The position numbers were made by a program, and so were the translations under genes. From an uncultured Eubacteriaceae bacterium (GTDB lineage Bacteria > Bacillota > Clostridia > Lachnospirales > CAG-274), in the NCBI GenBank assembly GCA_946495765.1, contig CAMMEG010000003.1, forward strand, positions 1 to 42,332: a DNA stretch of 42,332 nt, written 5' to 3'. Shown piece by piece: positions 17,605 to 27,182 of the stretch (position 1 is the first letter of the stretch; each line of letters begins with the position of its first letter). The notes under the pieces were generated by a model. It was not told where the DNA came from. It was given only the letters and a program-made list of their open reading frames with translations, and made no database searches.

Positions 17605-18317
17605 ATTTTATTTCTCCTTGCAAAGTCTACAAATACAAATTTGTCTGGTCTATGTCTAGACTCTGTATATTGGAAAAGATTTGTATCATCTAAATATGTA
17701 TAGCTTCTTACAACAACCACCATATTATATCCATTTAAATCTAAGTATTTTTCATCTTCTTTAGTACATTTTTCAACAGTTATTTGTTTTTTTGCATAAG
17801 CTATTTTTAAATTTAATTTATCCTCTATATATTCATATAAAGAATTTTTACAAATTTCATCAGTTAGATTATTTACAAACTTTTCTAAAATATAATCCTT
17901 ATCAAGTATTATACTTTCTAATCCTATTTTTCTAGTTCTAAAAATTTTCCAGACTTTTTCATTTTTATCAAGATTTAACTCTTTACAAATACACGTTTCT
18001 GGTATTATACATTCTAACTTTTTTACATCTGTTTCAAAACTTTTTTCTAACTTTTTTCCAATCTCTTTAAAGCTAACTACACCAGATACTGGAAATGTAA
18101 ATCTATTTATATCTAAAACAAACGAGCCTTTACCTTTGGCTTTTTGTATATAACCTTCTTGAGTTAATATATTTAGTGATTTTCTTATAGTATCTCTAGA
18201 TACATTATAGATTTTCATAAGCTCACTTTCAGATGGTAATAAGTCATTTACTTTATAATAACCATTTTTTATCTTTTGTGCCAGTTCATTATATATCATT
18301 AAATATTTATTGTTCAT
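17601..18317 (-). CDS. treR: GntR/HutC-family trehalose operon repressor
   Basis: YLMIYNELAQKIKNGYYKVNDLLPSESELMKIYNVSRDTIRKSLNILTQEGYIQKAKGKGSFV; UTRA domain; adjacent to treA/treP. Confidence 0.9.
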   Translation of the reverse strand: MNNKYLMIYNELAQKIKNGYYKVNDLLPSESELMKIYNVSRDTIRKSLNILTQEGYIQKAKGKGSFVLDINRFTFPVSGVVSFKEIGKKLEKSFETDVKKLECIIPETCICKELNLDKNEKVWKIFRTRKIGLESIILDKDYILEKFVNNLTDEICKNSLYEYIEDKLNLKIAYAKKQITVEKCTKEDEKYLDLNGYNMVVVVRSYTYLDDTNLFQYTESRHRPDKFVFVDFARRNKI

Positions 18318-18362
18318 AAAGTCACCCTATGATATTTTATCATATTTATATCTTTAAAACAA

Positions 18363-20027
18363 CTAACACTCTATAAGATATACAATAGACTCATAAGGTT
18401 TTATTATCATGTTTTCTTCTAGTATATTTTCTTCTTTATAATTACATATTAATGTTTTTACTTTATCTTTATTTTTAAGTAATTCTTTATCTAAGCTAAT
18501 ATTTACACTTTCACCATAAAAATTATTTATAACTAATAAACATTGATTTTTATATTCTCTAGTATATGCAAATATTCTATTATTATCTTTTAGAATCATT
18601 TTAAAGCTACCCTTAGATATAACATCATATTGTTTTCTTAAAGATATTAGCTTTTTATAATGATAAAATATAGAATCTTTATCATTAATAGCATTTTCTG
18701 CGTTAATTTCTTTATAGTTTTGGGCAACAGGTATCCACGGTATAACAGTTGAAAAACCTGCATTTTCTTTATCATTCCATTGTACAGGTGTTCTAGAATT
18801 ATCTCTAGATTTAGATTTTAATATATTTAAAATAGTCTCTTTATCTACACCTTGTTCTTTTAATATAGTATAATAATTTATAGACTCTACATCTCTATAT
18901 TTATCTATACTATCAAAATAAGGATTAGTCATACCTATTTCTTCCCCTTGATAAATATAAGGTGTACCTCTCATCATATGAATTGTTGTAGCTAACATTT
19001 TACCACTTTCTTTATGATATTCTTTGTCATTACCAAATCTTGATAAAGCTCTTGGCTGGTCATGATTACACATAAAAGTAGCACTCCAACCATTGCCTTG
19101 TTGCATACCCTCTTGCCAATCTTCAAATATTTTTTTAAGCATCATAAAATCAAAGTCCATTAAAGTCCACTTATCACCATCTTTATAATCCACTTTTAAA
19201 TGATGAAAATTAAAAACCATAGATAATTCTTTCTCATTTGGATTAGAATATTTAATACAATTATCAATAGATGTAGATGACATTTCTCCTACAGTAATTA
19301 TATCTTCATATTTACCAAAAGTATTTTTATTAAGCTCTTTTAAATATGAATGTATATTTTCTCCATCTGTATAAAATCTTCTACCATCACCTATATTATC
19401 GTCTTCAAAAACTTGTGGTTTAGATATTAAATTTATTACATCTAATCTAAAACCTTTTACACCTTTTTCTATCCAAAAATTTACTACTTTAAAAATTTCT
19501 TCTCTAACCTCTTTATTATCCCAATTTAAGTCCCCTTGAGTAACATCAAATAAATGTAAATAATATTCATCAAATTTTTCTACATATTCCCACGCAGAAC
19601 CTCCAAATTTAGAAACCCAATTTGTAGGAGGTTTATTATTTTTACCTTTTTTAAAAATATAAAAGTTTTTATATTTTTCATTACCACCTATTGCACTTTT
19701 AAACCAATTATGCTCAGTAGATGTATGATTAAACACCATATCTAACATTATATTTATATTTCGATTTTTAGCCTCTTTTACAAGTTCTTCAAAGTCTTCC
19801 ATTGTTCCAAAAAGTTCATCTATACTATAATAATCTGCTATATCATAGCCATTATCTTTTTGAGGTGACTTATAAAATGGTGTTAGCCATATATAATCAA
19901 TACCTAACTCTTTTAAATAATCTAATTTTTCTATAACCCCTTTTAAATCTCCTACTCCATCTCCATTAGCATCTTTAAAAGATTTAGGATATATTTGATA
20001 AACTACACTTTTTTTAAAATCAATCAT
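18363..20027 (-). CDS. treA: Alpha,alpha-phosphotrehalase (trehalose-6-phosphate hydrolase, GH13)
   Basis: MIDFKKSVVYQIYPKSFKDANGDGVGDLKGVIEKLDYLKELGIDYIWLTPFYKSPQKDNGYDI; in an operon with treP/treR. Confidence 0.93.
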   Translation of the reverse strand: MIDFKKSVVYQIYPKSFKDANGDGVGDLKGVIEKLDYLKELGIDYIWLTPFYKSPQKDNGYDIADYYSIDELFGTMEDFEELVKEAKNRNINIMLDMVFNHTSTEHNWFKSAIGGNEKYKNFYIFKKGKNNKPPTNWVSKFGGSAWEYVEKFDEYYLHLFDVTQGDLNWDNKEVREEIFKVVNFWIEKGVKGFRLDVINLISKPQVFEDDNIGDGRRFYTDGENIHSYLKELNKNTFGKYEDIITVGEMSSTSIDNCIKYSNPNEKELSMVFNFHHLKVDYKDGDKWTLMDFDFMMLKKIFEDWQEGMQQGNGWSATFMCNHDQPRALSRFGNDKEYHKESGKMLATTIHMMRGTPYIYQGEEIGMTNPYFDSIDKYRDVESINYYTILKEQGVDKETILNILKSKSRDNSRTPVQWNDKENAGFSTVIPWIPVAQNYKEINAENAINDKDSIFYHYKKLISLRKQYDVISKGSFKMILKDNNRIFAYTREYKNQCLLVINNFYGESVNISLDKELLKNKDKVKTLICNYKEENILEENMIIKPYESIVYLIEC

Positions 20028-20051
20028 TAAAATTTCCCCTTATAAAGTTTA

Positions 20052-21470
20052 TTATTTTCTATTTAATAAATGTCTATTTTTATAAGCTATTATTGTTAAT
20101 AAAAATGGTAAAATTATTGCAACTATCATAGCGATTAAAAACATTAACATATTTTCAGGTTTTATAGATAATATACCTGGTAAGCCGCCTATACCTATAG
20201 CATTTGCCATAACACCACTTTTAACAGATATTATACTAGAAAGTCCTGAACCTATCATACCACATACAAAAGGTATACCATATTTTAAATTAACACCAAA
20301 TAATGCTGGTTCTGTAACTCCTAAATAAGCAGATATACAAGCTGGTATTGAAACTTGTCTTTCTTTTTCGTTATTTTTTTGTAAAAATACCATAGCTAAA
20401 ACTGCTGAACCTTGAGCTATATTAGATAAAGCAATCATAGGCCAAAGCATAGTACCTTCAAATTGTGACATTAATTGTAAATCTATTGCATTTGTCATAT
20501 GATGTAGCCCTGTTATAACTAATGGAGCATAAACAAATCCAAATATACCAGCAAATAGCCAATTAAGTGTAGATGTTAATCCCGTATATACAACCTTTGA
20601 TATTGCATCTCCTATTTTCCAGCCTATTGGGCCTAAAATAGTATGAGCTATAAGGACAGCTGGTATTAATGAAAACAGAGGAACAATTATCATAGATATT
20701 GATGCTGGAGATATTTTTCTAAAAAACTTTTCTAAATAAACTAATACAAATCCAGCTAAAATGGCCGGTATAACTTGAGCTTGATAACCTATCATATTCA
20801 CTTTTGCAAAGCCAAAGTCCCAAAAAGGTATCTCTGCACCACTAGATACATTATAAGCGTTTAAAAGTTGTGGAGACACTAATGTTATACCTAGAACTAT
20901 ACCAAGTATTTGAGTAGTACCCATTTTTTTAGATATAGCCCACGTAATTCCAACTGGTAAAAAGTGAAATATTGCCTCACCTATTAGCCATAAAAAACTA
21001 TTAACTCCTGACCAAAACTGTGATATTTCAGTTAAACTTTTTGTTCCTTCTTCTAAAAATTTAACCTCGCCTATTATACTTCTAAAACCTAATATAAGCC
21101 CCCCAACTATAATGGCTGGTATAAGAGGAGAAAAAATCTCTGCTAAGTTTGCCATTAATTTTTGTATAGGCGACATATTAGATTTTGCAGCATCTTTAAC
21201 CTGATCTTTATTAACGCCCTCTATACCTGCAATACTTGTAAAATCGTTGTAAAATTGGGCTACTGTATTACCTATAATTATTTGAAATTGACCTGCTTGT
21301 AAAAATGTCCCTTTTACACAGTCTAAAGCCTCAATTTTTTCTTTGTCTGCCCTTTCTGGCTCTTTTAAAACAAATCTCATACGTGTCATACAATGTGTAA
21401 CAGCAGATATGTTTTCTTTACCACCAACATATTCTAATAATTTTTTTGCACTTTCTTCATATTTACTCAT
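20052..21470 (-). CDS. treP: PTS trehalose transporter, EIIBC
   Basis: EIIB: NISAVTHCMTRMRFVLKEP; EIIC polytopic region with GLHHMTNAIDLQL. Confidence 0.93.
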   Translation of the reverse strand: MSKYEESAKKLLEYVGGKENISAVTHCMTRMRFVLKEPERADKEKIEALDCVKGTFLQAGQFQIIIGNTVAQFYNDFTSIAGIEGVNKDQVKDAAKSNMSPIQKLMANLAEIFSPLIPAIIVGGLILGFRSIIGEVKFLEEGTKSLTEISQFWSGVNSFLWLIGEAIFHFLPVGITWAISKKMGTTQILGIVLGITLVSPQLLNAYNVSSGAEIPFWDFGFAKVNMIGYQAQVIPAILAGFVLVYLEKFFRKISPASISMIIVPLFSLIPAVLIAHTILGPIGWKIGDAISKVVYTGLTSTLNWLFAGIFGFVYAPLVITGLHHMTNAIDLQLMSQFEGTMLWPMIALSNIAQGSAVLAMVFLQKNNEKERQVSIPACISAYLGVTEPALFGVNLKYGIPFVCGMIGSGLSSIISVKSGVMANAIGIGGLPGILSIKPENMLMFLIAMIVAIILPFLLTIIAYKNRHLLNRK

Positions 21471-21483
21471 AAATTTCTCCTTC

Positions 21484-21503
21484 TAACTTGTACGTATATG
21501 TTA
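21484..21503. promoter_or_regulatory. Possible TreR operator upstream of treP
   Basis: Imperfect palindrome ACTTGTACGTATATGT just upstream of the treP RBS; assignment by position. Confidence 0.3.
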
Positions 21504-21632
21504 ATAGTATGATATTTTTTTATTATTGTCAATATATAATATTGCATTTGTACATTTTTTTATTCATTTTTATATTATATATATATTCTTTTACTACTTT
21601 AAGTCAAATTTTTATCTAATATATAAATTAAT

Positions 21633-21750
21633 AATCAATTTTTTATACTTTATATCAAAAAACAACTATTCCTATTCTTCTTCAATAAAAATTAAAGCAA
21701 AACCCATTTATAATTTTTATTTCAAAAAATAAACTTATAGCTTAATTGTA
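21633..21750. repeat. Intergenic repeat copy B (see finding)
   Basis: Aligns with 17435-17560 in direct orientation. Confidence 0.7.
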
Positions 21751-21802
21751 ATAATAAAAAGGCTATAGATTTTATCTATAGCCTTTTTATTATTACAATT
21801 AA
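21742..21802. terminator. Perfect 29-bp stem hairpin, bidirectional terminator overlapping the ABC gene stop codon
   Basis: TTAATTGTAATAATAAAAAGGCTATAGAT-TTT-ATCTATAGCCTTTTTATTATTACAATTAA. Confidence 0.85.
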
Positions 21803-23601
21803 TTTTTTTCATCATCTTTTTTCAAAAATTCATATTGAGACATGTAAAGCTTATAATATGCTCCTTTTTTAGCTATAAGCTCATCATGAGAGCCTTTTTC
21901 TATTATTTGACCTTTATCTACATAAAGTATACAAGTACTGTTTTTAATGGTAGATAATCTATGTGCTATAATAAATGATGTTCTATTTTTTAATAGACCT
22001 TTAAGCCCTTCTTGTAAAGCAATTTCTGTTTCTGTATCTATACTAGATGTTGCTTCATCTAATATTAATATTTTAGGATTTGCAAGTAAGGCTCTAGCAA
22101 AAGATATAAGCTGTTTTTGACCAGCTGAAAGTCCACTACCACGTTCTTTTACTGTTGTATTATACCCGTCTTCCATAGCCATTATAAAATCGTGAGCACA
22201 AACTACTTTAGCTGCTTGTATAACTTCTTCATCTGTTGCTTCTTGATTACCATATCTTATGTTGTCCATAATAGTACCAGAAAAGATGAAACTTTCTTGC
22301 ATCATTACACCCATTTGAGTTCTTAAAGATTTTATAGTTACACTTTCTATGTCTATATTATCTATATATATATGACCAGAATTTATGTTATAAAATCTAC
22401 TTAATAAGTTTACTATTGTAGTTTTACCTGCTCCTGTTGGCCCAACAATAGCAAAACTTTCTCCTACATTTGCTTTAAAAGTTATACCATTTAATATATT
22501 TACTCCTTCTTCATATCCAAAGTAAACGTTATCAAATTTAACCTCACCTTTTATTTCTGGCATTTCTATTGCATCTTCTCTATCTTTTACATCTATTGGC
22601 TCATCTATTGTTTCAAATATTCTTTCAAGATAAGATAAAGATGTAAGTATATTATTATAAAAACTTGCAATAGTATTAATAGGAGTCCAAAAACGTCCTA
22701 TATATGATATGAAAGCAACAACAGTACCAGCTGTTATTACAGTTGAACCTCCTGATACCCAATACACACTTAAAATATAAATTATAGCAGTTGTTATAGC
22801 TGATATATTTTCTACAGCTGGGCCTAATAAAAAGTTATATCTAACAGCTTTCATCCAACTATCTCTATAAGTATTACTAAGTCTATTAAATATTTGTCTA
22901 TTTTCTTTTTCTCTTACAAAAGATTGAGTTATCCTAACTCCATTTATACTTTCAGATATATAAGCATTAAGGTTAGACTGTTTATTACTAGCTTCTTGCC
23001 ACGCTTTTCTTTGTCTAGAGTTTATATACCATATAATAGCTGTTAAAACTGGTAACCCTAACATACATAATAATGTAAATCTAACATTAACATAAAACAT
23101 AAATATTACTATAAAAAATAGTGAACCAATTTCTGTAAGAACATTTACAAGACCCGTTGATAATAAATCACTTAAATTATTTACATAATTTACTATTCTT
23201 ACCTGTATTTTACCATGAGGTCTATTGTCAAAATAGGTAAAAGGTAATCTTTGAACGTGTTCAAAAATATCTTTTCTTATTTCAAAAATAACATCTTGAC
23301 CCATTTTAGTCATGACTTGAGACCTAACTTTTAAAACAATAGATACATATAATGATATAGCCAAAATATATAAACTAAGCTTTATTATTTCTTGCATATC
23401 TTTATTTGGTATGGACACATCTATAGCCTCTTTAAATATAATAGGTATAAACATAGTAGCTATACTTGATGAAGCCATAAGAAATAAAATTAAGAATATA
23501 GTTTTTTTGTATGGTTTTACATATTTACCTATTCGCTTTAGCTTTTCTGCGTCAAAAGGTGCTTCTAACTCCTCGTCTATTTCATAAGTGTTTCTAGACA
23601 T
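21799..23601 (-). CDS. ABC exporter, fused TMD-NBD, catalytic-competent Walker B subunit of a heterodimer
   Basis: VGPTGAGKTTIVNLLSRFY, LSAGQKQLISFARALL, ILILDEATSSIDTETE, IIAHRLSTI. Confidence 0.95.
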   Translation of the reverse strand: MSRNTYEIDEELEAPFDAEKLKRIGKYVKPYKKTIFLILFLMASSSIATMFIPIIFKEAIDVSIPNKDMQEIIKLSLYILAISLYVSIVLKVRSQVMTKMGQDVIFEIRKDIFEHVQRLPFTYFDNRPHGKIQVRIVNYVNNLSDLLSTGLVNVLTEIGSLFFIVIFMFYVNVRFTLLCMLGLPVLTAIIWYINSRQRKAWQEASNKQSNLNAYISESINGVRITQSFVREKENRQIFNRLSNTYRDSWMKAVRYNFLLGPAVENISAITTAIIYILSVYWVSGGSTVITAGTVVAFISYIGRFWTPINTIASFYNNILTSLSYLERIFETIDEPIDVKDREDAIEMPEIKGEVKFDNVYFGYEEGVNILNGITFKANVGESFAIVGPTGAGKTTIVNLLSRFYNINSGHIYIDNIDIESVTIKSLRTQMGVMMQESFIFSGTIMDNIRYGNQEATDEEVIQAAKVVCAHDFIMAMEDGYNTTVKERGSGLSAGQKQLISFARALLANPKILILDEATSSIDTETEIALQEGLKGLLKNRTSFIIAHRLSTIKNSTCILYVDKGQIIEKGSHDELIAKKGAYYKLYMSQYEFLKKDDEKN

Positions 23602-23603
23602 TT

Positions 23604-25346
23604 TTATATCCTCCCTTCCCTAAAATCTCCATATTGATGGTGAAATACTGAATAATAATATCCTTTTTGAGCTAAAAGTTCTTCATGATTACCACTTTCT
23701 ACTATTTCACCCTTGTCTAAAACAAGTATTAAATCTGCATCCATAATAGAAGATATTCTATAAGCTATTAATATTTTCGTACATTCTTTATCAAGCGCTT
23801 TTAAATTTTCTTGTATCATATGCTCTGTTTCCATATCAAGAGCAGATGTTGTATCATCTAAAATAAGTATAGAAGGTTCTTTTAATAATGCTCTAGCAAG
23901 AGATATTCTCTGTTTTTGCCCTCCAGATAAACCAACTCCACGTTCTCCTACTATTGTTTCATATCCTTCTGGCATTTTTTGTATAAAATCATGAGCTCCT
24001 GCTGTTTTTGCTGCCCATTCTACTTTTTCAAAAGTACAATTTGGTTCACCATATGCAATATTTCCCTCTATTGTGTCTGAAAATAAAAACACATCTTGCA
24101 TAGCCATACCTATATTATCTCTAAGCCAATATATGTCTATATCTTTTATAGGTATGCCATCTATTGTTATCTCACCAGCTGTTGCGTCATAAAATCTACA
24201 TAAAAGGTTTACAGCAGTAGATTTACCGGCACCAGTTGCACCTATTATACCTAATGTCTGACCTTTTTTAATAGAAAAACTTACATTTTTTAATATATCA
24301 AAGTTTTGGTCATCTTCTGGTTGATAAGATACATTTTTAAATTCTATATCACCATGTAAATCTGGTTTTGATACTGCCTCTATTGGTTTTCTTATGTTTG
24401 GTCTATCTTTTACAGTTTTGTGTATTTTGTCTAATGAAGTTAAAAATCTTTGTGTATCATTAATGTACCATCCAGACATTCTAAGAGGGTAATTTAACAT
24501 CCAAAGATAGTTATAAACTACCATTAACTCTCCAGTTGTTATATTCCCCTCTATTGCCATTTTACCACCTACAAACATTAATACAACTGTTAATGCATTT
24601 GATAAAAATTCAAAAATTGGTATATAATTACTCCACACTCTAGTAGCATCTATTTGACTTTCTCTATAAGATTCATTTTCTTTATTAAATTTTGATATTT
24701 CATAGTCTTCTTTTGCAAAAGCTCTAACCATACGATTACCACTAATATTTTCTTGAACAAAAGCATTTAAACTAGAAAAACAATCTCTTATTTTAGCAAA
24801 ACATTTTTCAACATGTTTAAATTGAAACAAAGCTAAAACAAGAGTAAAAGGTAATACTATTATCATATAAAGACCTATTTTAATATTTACTGTAAAACAC
24901 ATTATTAATGCTACAACAAAATATATTATAGCTTCATAATATTGAAAAAATGTAGCTGAAAAGTGCCTTATAGAGTCCATATCACCTATTTGCCTAGACA
25001 TTAAATCCCCTGTTCTGTTTTTATTAAAAAAGGCAAAATCTTGTCTCATAAATTTTCTATATACTTTATCTCTCATATTATATAGAATATCTTGAGAACA
25101 TTGTTCAAATAATATTAAATACCTCCATCTTATAGAAGTTTTTATTATTGTAGAACCTATTAAACCTACTAACACATAAATAAGCATATAATAGTTTTTA
25201 GCATTTATCACATCATCTACAAAAATACCTATTACATAAGGGTTTACAAATGATAGTAATGTAGCTACTGTAACTAAAAATAATCCCCAAATATATCTTT
25301 TTTTATAGGGTTTAAAAAATGAATAAAACCACTTTAAAGATTCCAT
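23604..25346 (-). CDS. ABC exporter, fused TMD-NBD, degenerate catalytic-site subunit of a heterodimer
   Basis: IGATGAGKSTAVNLLCRFY, LSGGQKQRISLARALL, ILILDDTTSALD (E to D), ILIAYRISSI (H-loop H to Y). Confidence 0.95.
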   Translation of the reverse strand: MESLKWFYSFFKPYKKRYIWGLFLVTVATLLSFVNPYVIGIFVDDVINAKNYYMLIYVLVGLIGSTIIKTSIRWRYLILFEQCSQDILYNMRDKVYRKFMRQDFAFFNKNRTGDLMSRQIGDMDSIRHFSATFFQYYEAIIYFVVALIMCFTVNIKIGLYMIIVLPFTLVLALFQFKHVEKCFAKIRDCFSSLNAFVQENISGNRMVRAFAKEDYEISKFNKENESYRESQIDATRVWSNYIPIFEFLSNALTVVLMFVGGKMAIEGNITTGELMVVYNYLWMLNYPLRMSGWYINDTQRFLTSLDKIHKTVKDRPNIRKPIEAVSKPDLHGDIEFKNVSYQPEDDQNFDILKNVSFSIKKGQTLGIIGATGAGKSTAVNLLCRFYDATAGEITIDGIPIKDIDIYWLRDNIGMAMQDVFLFSDTIEGNIAYGEPNCTFEKVEWAAKTAGAHDFIQKMPEGYETIVGERGVGLSGGQKQRISLARALLKEPSILILDDTTSALDMETEHMIQENLKALDKECTKILIAYRISSIMDADLILVLDKGEIVESGNHEELLAQKGYYYSVFHHQYGDFREGRI

Positions 25347-25670
25347 TGTATTCTCCTCCTATTTTTATATTAAATCTCTAATACATTTTAAAATTATATA
25401 GATATTTATTAAAAAAAAAATGTACTTTCTTGCTTTAATAATGTAATATATTGTGATTTAGTTTAATAATATTTTTATATAATTTATCAATTGTTTTATA
25501 TAAAGTAAATATCTAATTTTATTATTCTATATAGCTTTATTACAAAAATATTACTATTTTATTCTTTAATTGCTAATTAATTTATTGTGTTGTATAATTT
25601 ATTATAGAATATAGTAAATGCCAAATTAATAAATCTTATCAAAATATATAAGCAGATTGTAGGTGATTTT

Positions 25671-26498
25671 ATGAATATAACTAATATAGATTTTTCAGAT
25701 TTTAATCCTAATATGCTTTTTTGCGTTAAAGGTATTAGACAACATAAAGAATGTACTCATAAACATAACCATATGGAAATAGCATATATTATGTCTGGTA
25801 AATCAATTTTTAATATAAATAATGTTTCATATGACGTTGAAGAAGGTGATATTGTACTTATAAATCCTGAAGAAGACCACTATGGTATGCCTATTTCAAT
25901 AAAAAACCCGAGTATAGAATTTTTTGTCGGCTTTTCTAACTTTAAATTTAAAAATATGATAGAAAATACTCTATTTTTAAATGAGTTTCCTATTATAAAA
26001 ACAACACCTTCTTCAAGGAAAAAGTTTTTAGATTTAATAAATTCTATAATAGAAGAAAATACATTAAATCAAACTGGCAAAGATTTTATGTTACAATCCT
26101 ATCTTACACAATTTATAATATTAGCTATTAGAGAAAAACAACAAGAAAATACTATATTTTCTGAAAATAAAAAATCTACTATTAGTAAAGAGATACAAAC
26201 ATATTTTCATGAACATTTTTCTGAAAAAATTTCTCTTGAACAAATAGCTAAAAACCTATATTTAAGCCCCTTTTATATATCTAAAGTTTTTAAAGAAGAA
26301 ATAGGAGAAACTCCTATAAACTATCTTATAAAAGTAAGACTAGAAAATGCCAAAGATTTACTCTTAAATAGGCAAAATTTAAGCATAAAAGAAATATCTT
26401 CTATTGTAGGATACGAAGATGCTTATCATTTTAGTAAAAGCTTTAAAAAATATTATGGGTTATCTCCTGCTGAATATAAAAAAATCCATATATCATAA
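25671..26498 (+). CDS. AraC family transcriptional regulator with N-terminal cupin
   Basis: HKHNHMEIAYIMSGKSIFNINNVSYDVEEGDIVLINPEEDHYG; C-terminal double HTH ending GYEDAYHFSKSFKKYYGLSPAEYKK. Confidence 0.95.
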   Translation: MNITNIDFSDFNPNMLFCVKGIRQHKECTHKHNHMEIAYIMSGKSIFNINNVSYDVEEGDIVLINPEEDHYGMPISIKNPSIEFFVGFSNFKFKNMIENTLFLNEFPIIKTTPSSRKKFLDLINSIIEENTLNQTGKDFMLQSYLTQFIILAIREKQQENTIFSENKKSTISKEIQTYFHEHFSEKISLEQIAKNLYLSPFYISKVFKEEIGETPINYLIKVRLENAKDLLLNRQNLSIKEISSIVGYEDAYHFSKSFKKYYGLSPAEYKKIHIS

Positions 26499-26529
26499 AA
26501 AGACCATCTATTAATGATGGTCTTTTTTT
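26497..26529. terminator. Bidirectional intrinsic terminator between AraC and mazF
   Basis: AAAAAGACCATC-TATTAAT-GATGGTCTTTTTTT. Confidence 0.85.
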
Positions 26530-26551
26530 ACCAAACTTTAATATTAGTGGC

Positions 26552-26899
26552 TTATGTATTAAGTCCTAAACTAATTAATAATGCCTTATCTACTTTACTC
26601 ATTATAATTTCATCTAAATGACCTATTTTTTCTTTAATTCTCTTCTTATCAATAGTCCTTACTTGTTCTAACAAAACAACGGAGTCTTTTATCAATGGAT
26701 ATTTAGTACAATCTATCTCAATATGTGTTGGTAGCTTTGCCTTATTTATTTGTGATGTTATAGCGGCACAAATAATTGTAGGGCTATATCTATTGCCTAT
26801 GTCATTTTGTACAACAAGAATAGGTCTAATCCCTCCTTGTTCGGAGCCTATCACAGGGCTTAAATCCGCATAGAAAATATCCCCTCTTTTCACAATCAT
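26552..26899 (-). CDS. mazF: MazF/PemK-family endoribonuclease toxin (EndoA-like)
   Basis: [48 protein letters not shown], canonical Firmicute EndoA/MazF. Confidence 0.95.
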   Translation of the reverse strand: MIVKRGDIFYADLSPVIGSEQGGIRPILVVQNDIGNRYSPTIICAAITSQINKAKLPTHIEIDCTKYPLIKDSVVLLEQVRTIDKKRIKEKIGHLDEIIMSKVDKALLISLGLNT

Positions 26900-26946
26900 A
26901 ATCTTTCACACTCCGCATTAATTCTTATCTGTATATATATGTTCAT
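26896..26946 (-). CDS. Putative 16-codon leader [19 protein letters not shown] overlapping the mazF start (ATGA)
   Basis: SD AGGTGA upstream; stop TGA overlaps mazF ATG; no MazE-like antitoxin ORF between alr and mazF. Confidence 0.4.
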   Translation of the reverse strand: MNIYIQIRINAECERL

Positions 26947-26990
26947 AATATCACCTACTAACTATTTTATTATTTTTATTATGAACATAT
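26937..26990. promoter_or_regulatory. Perfect 14-bp inverted repeat with 26-nt loop around the mazF leader SD and start codon
   Basis: ATATGTTCATAATA (26937-26950) / TATTATGAACATAT (26977-26990). Confidence 0.75.
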
Positions 26991-27182
26991 TTAAAATTAT
27001 TTATACTTAGCTTATGTTTTTATTTAATAAATTTTTGCGAGTGTATTTTATGTGATTAAATATAACTAAATTATGACTTTATTGTCAAAATAAAAATTAT
27101 AAACTAAATTTAACTTAATTTTAATTTATAATAAAGCCTGGTTTTTAATATTTATAAAAACCTATACAAGATAATTAATAAT

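Noticed and set aside
21526-21732. 68-aa plus-strand ORF rich in F/Y/I
   Set aside because: Low-complexity AT-rich intergenic sequence overlapping repeat copy B; no SD and no protein-like composition.
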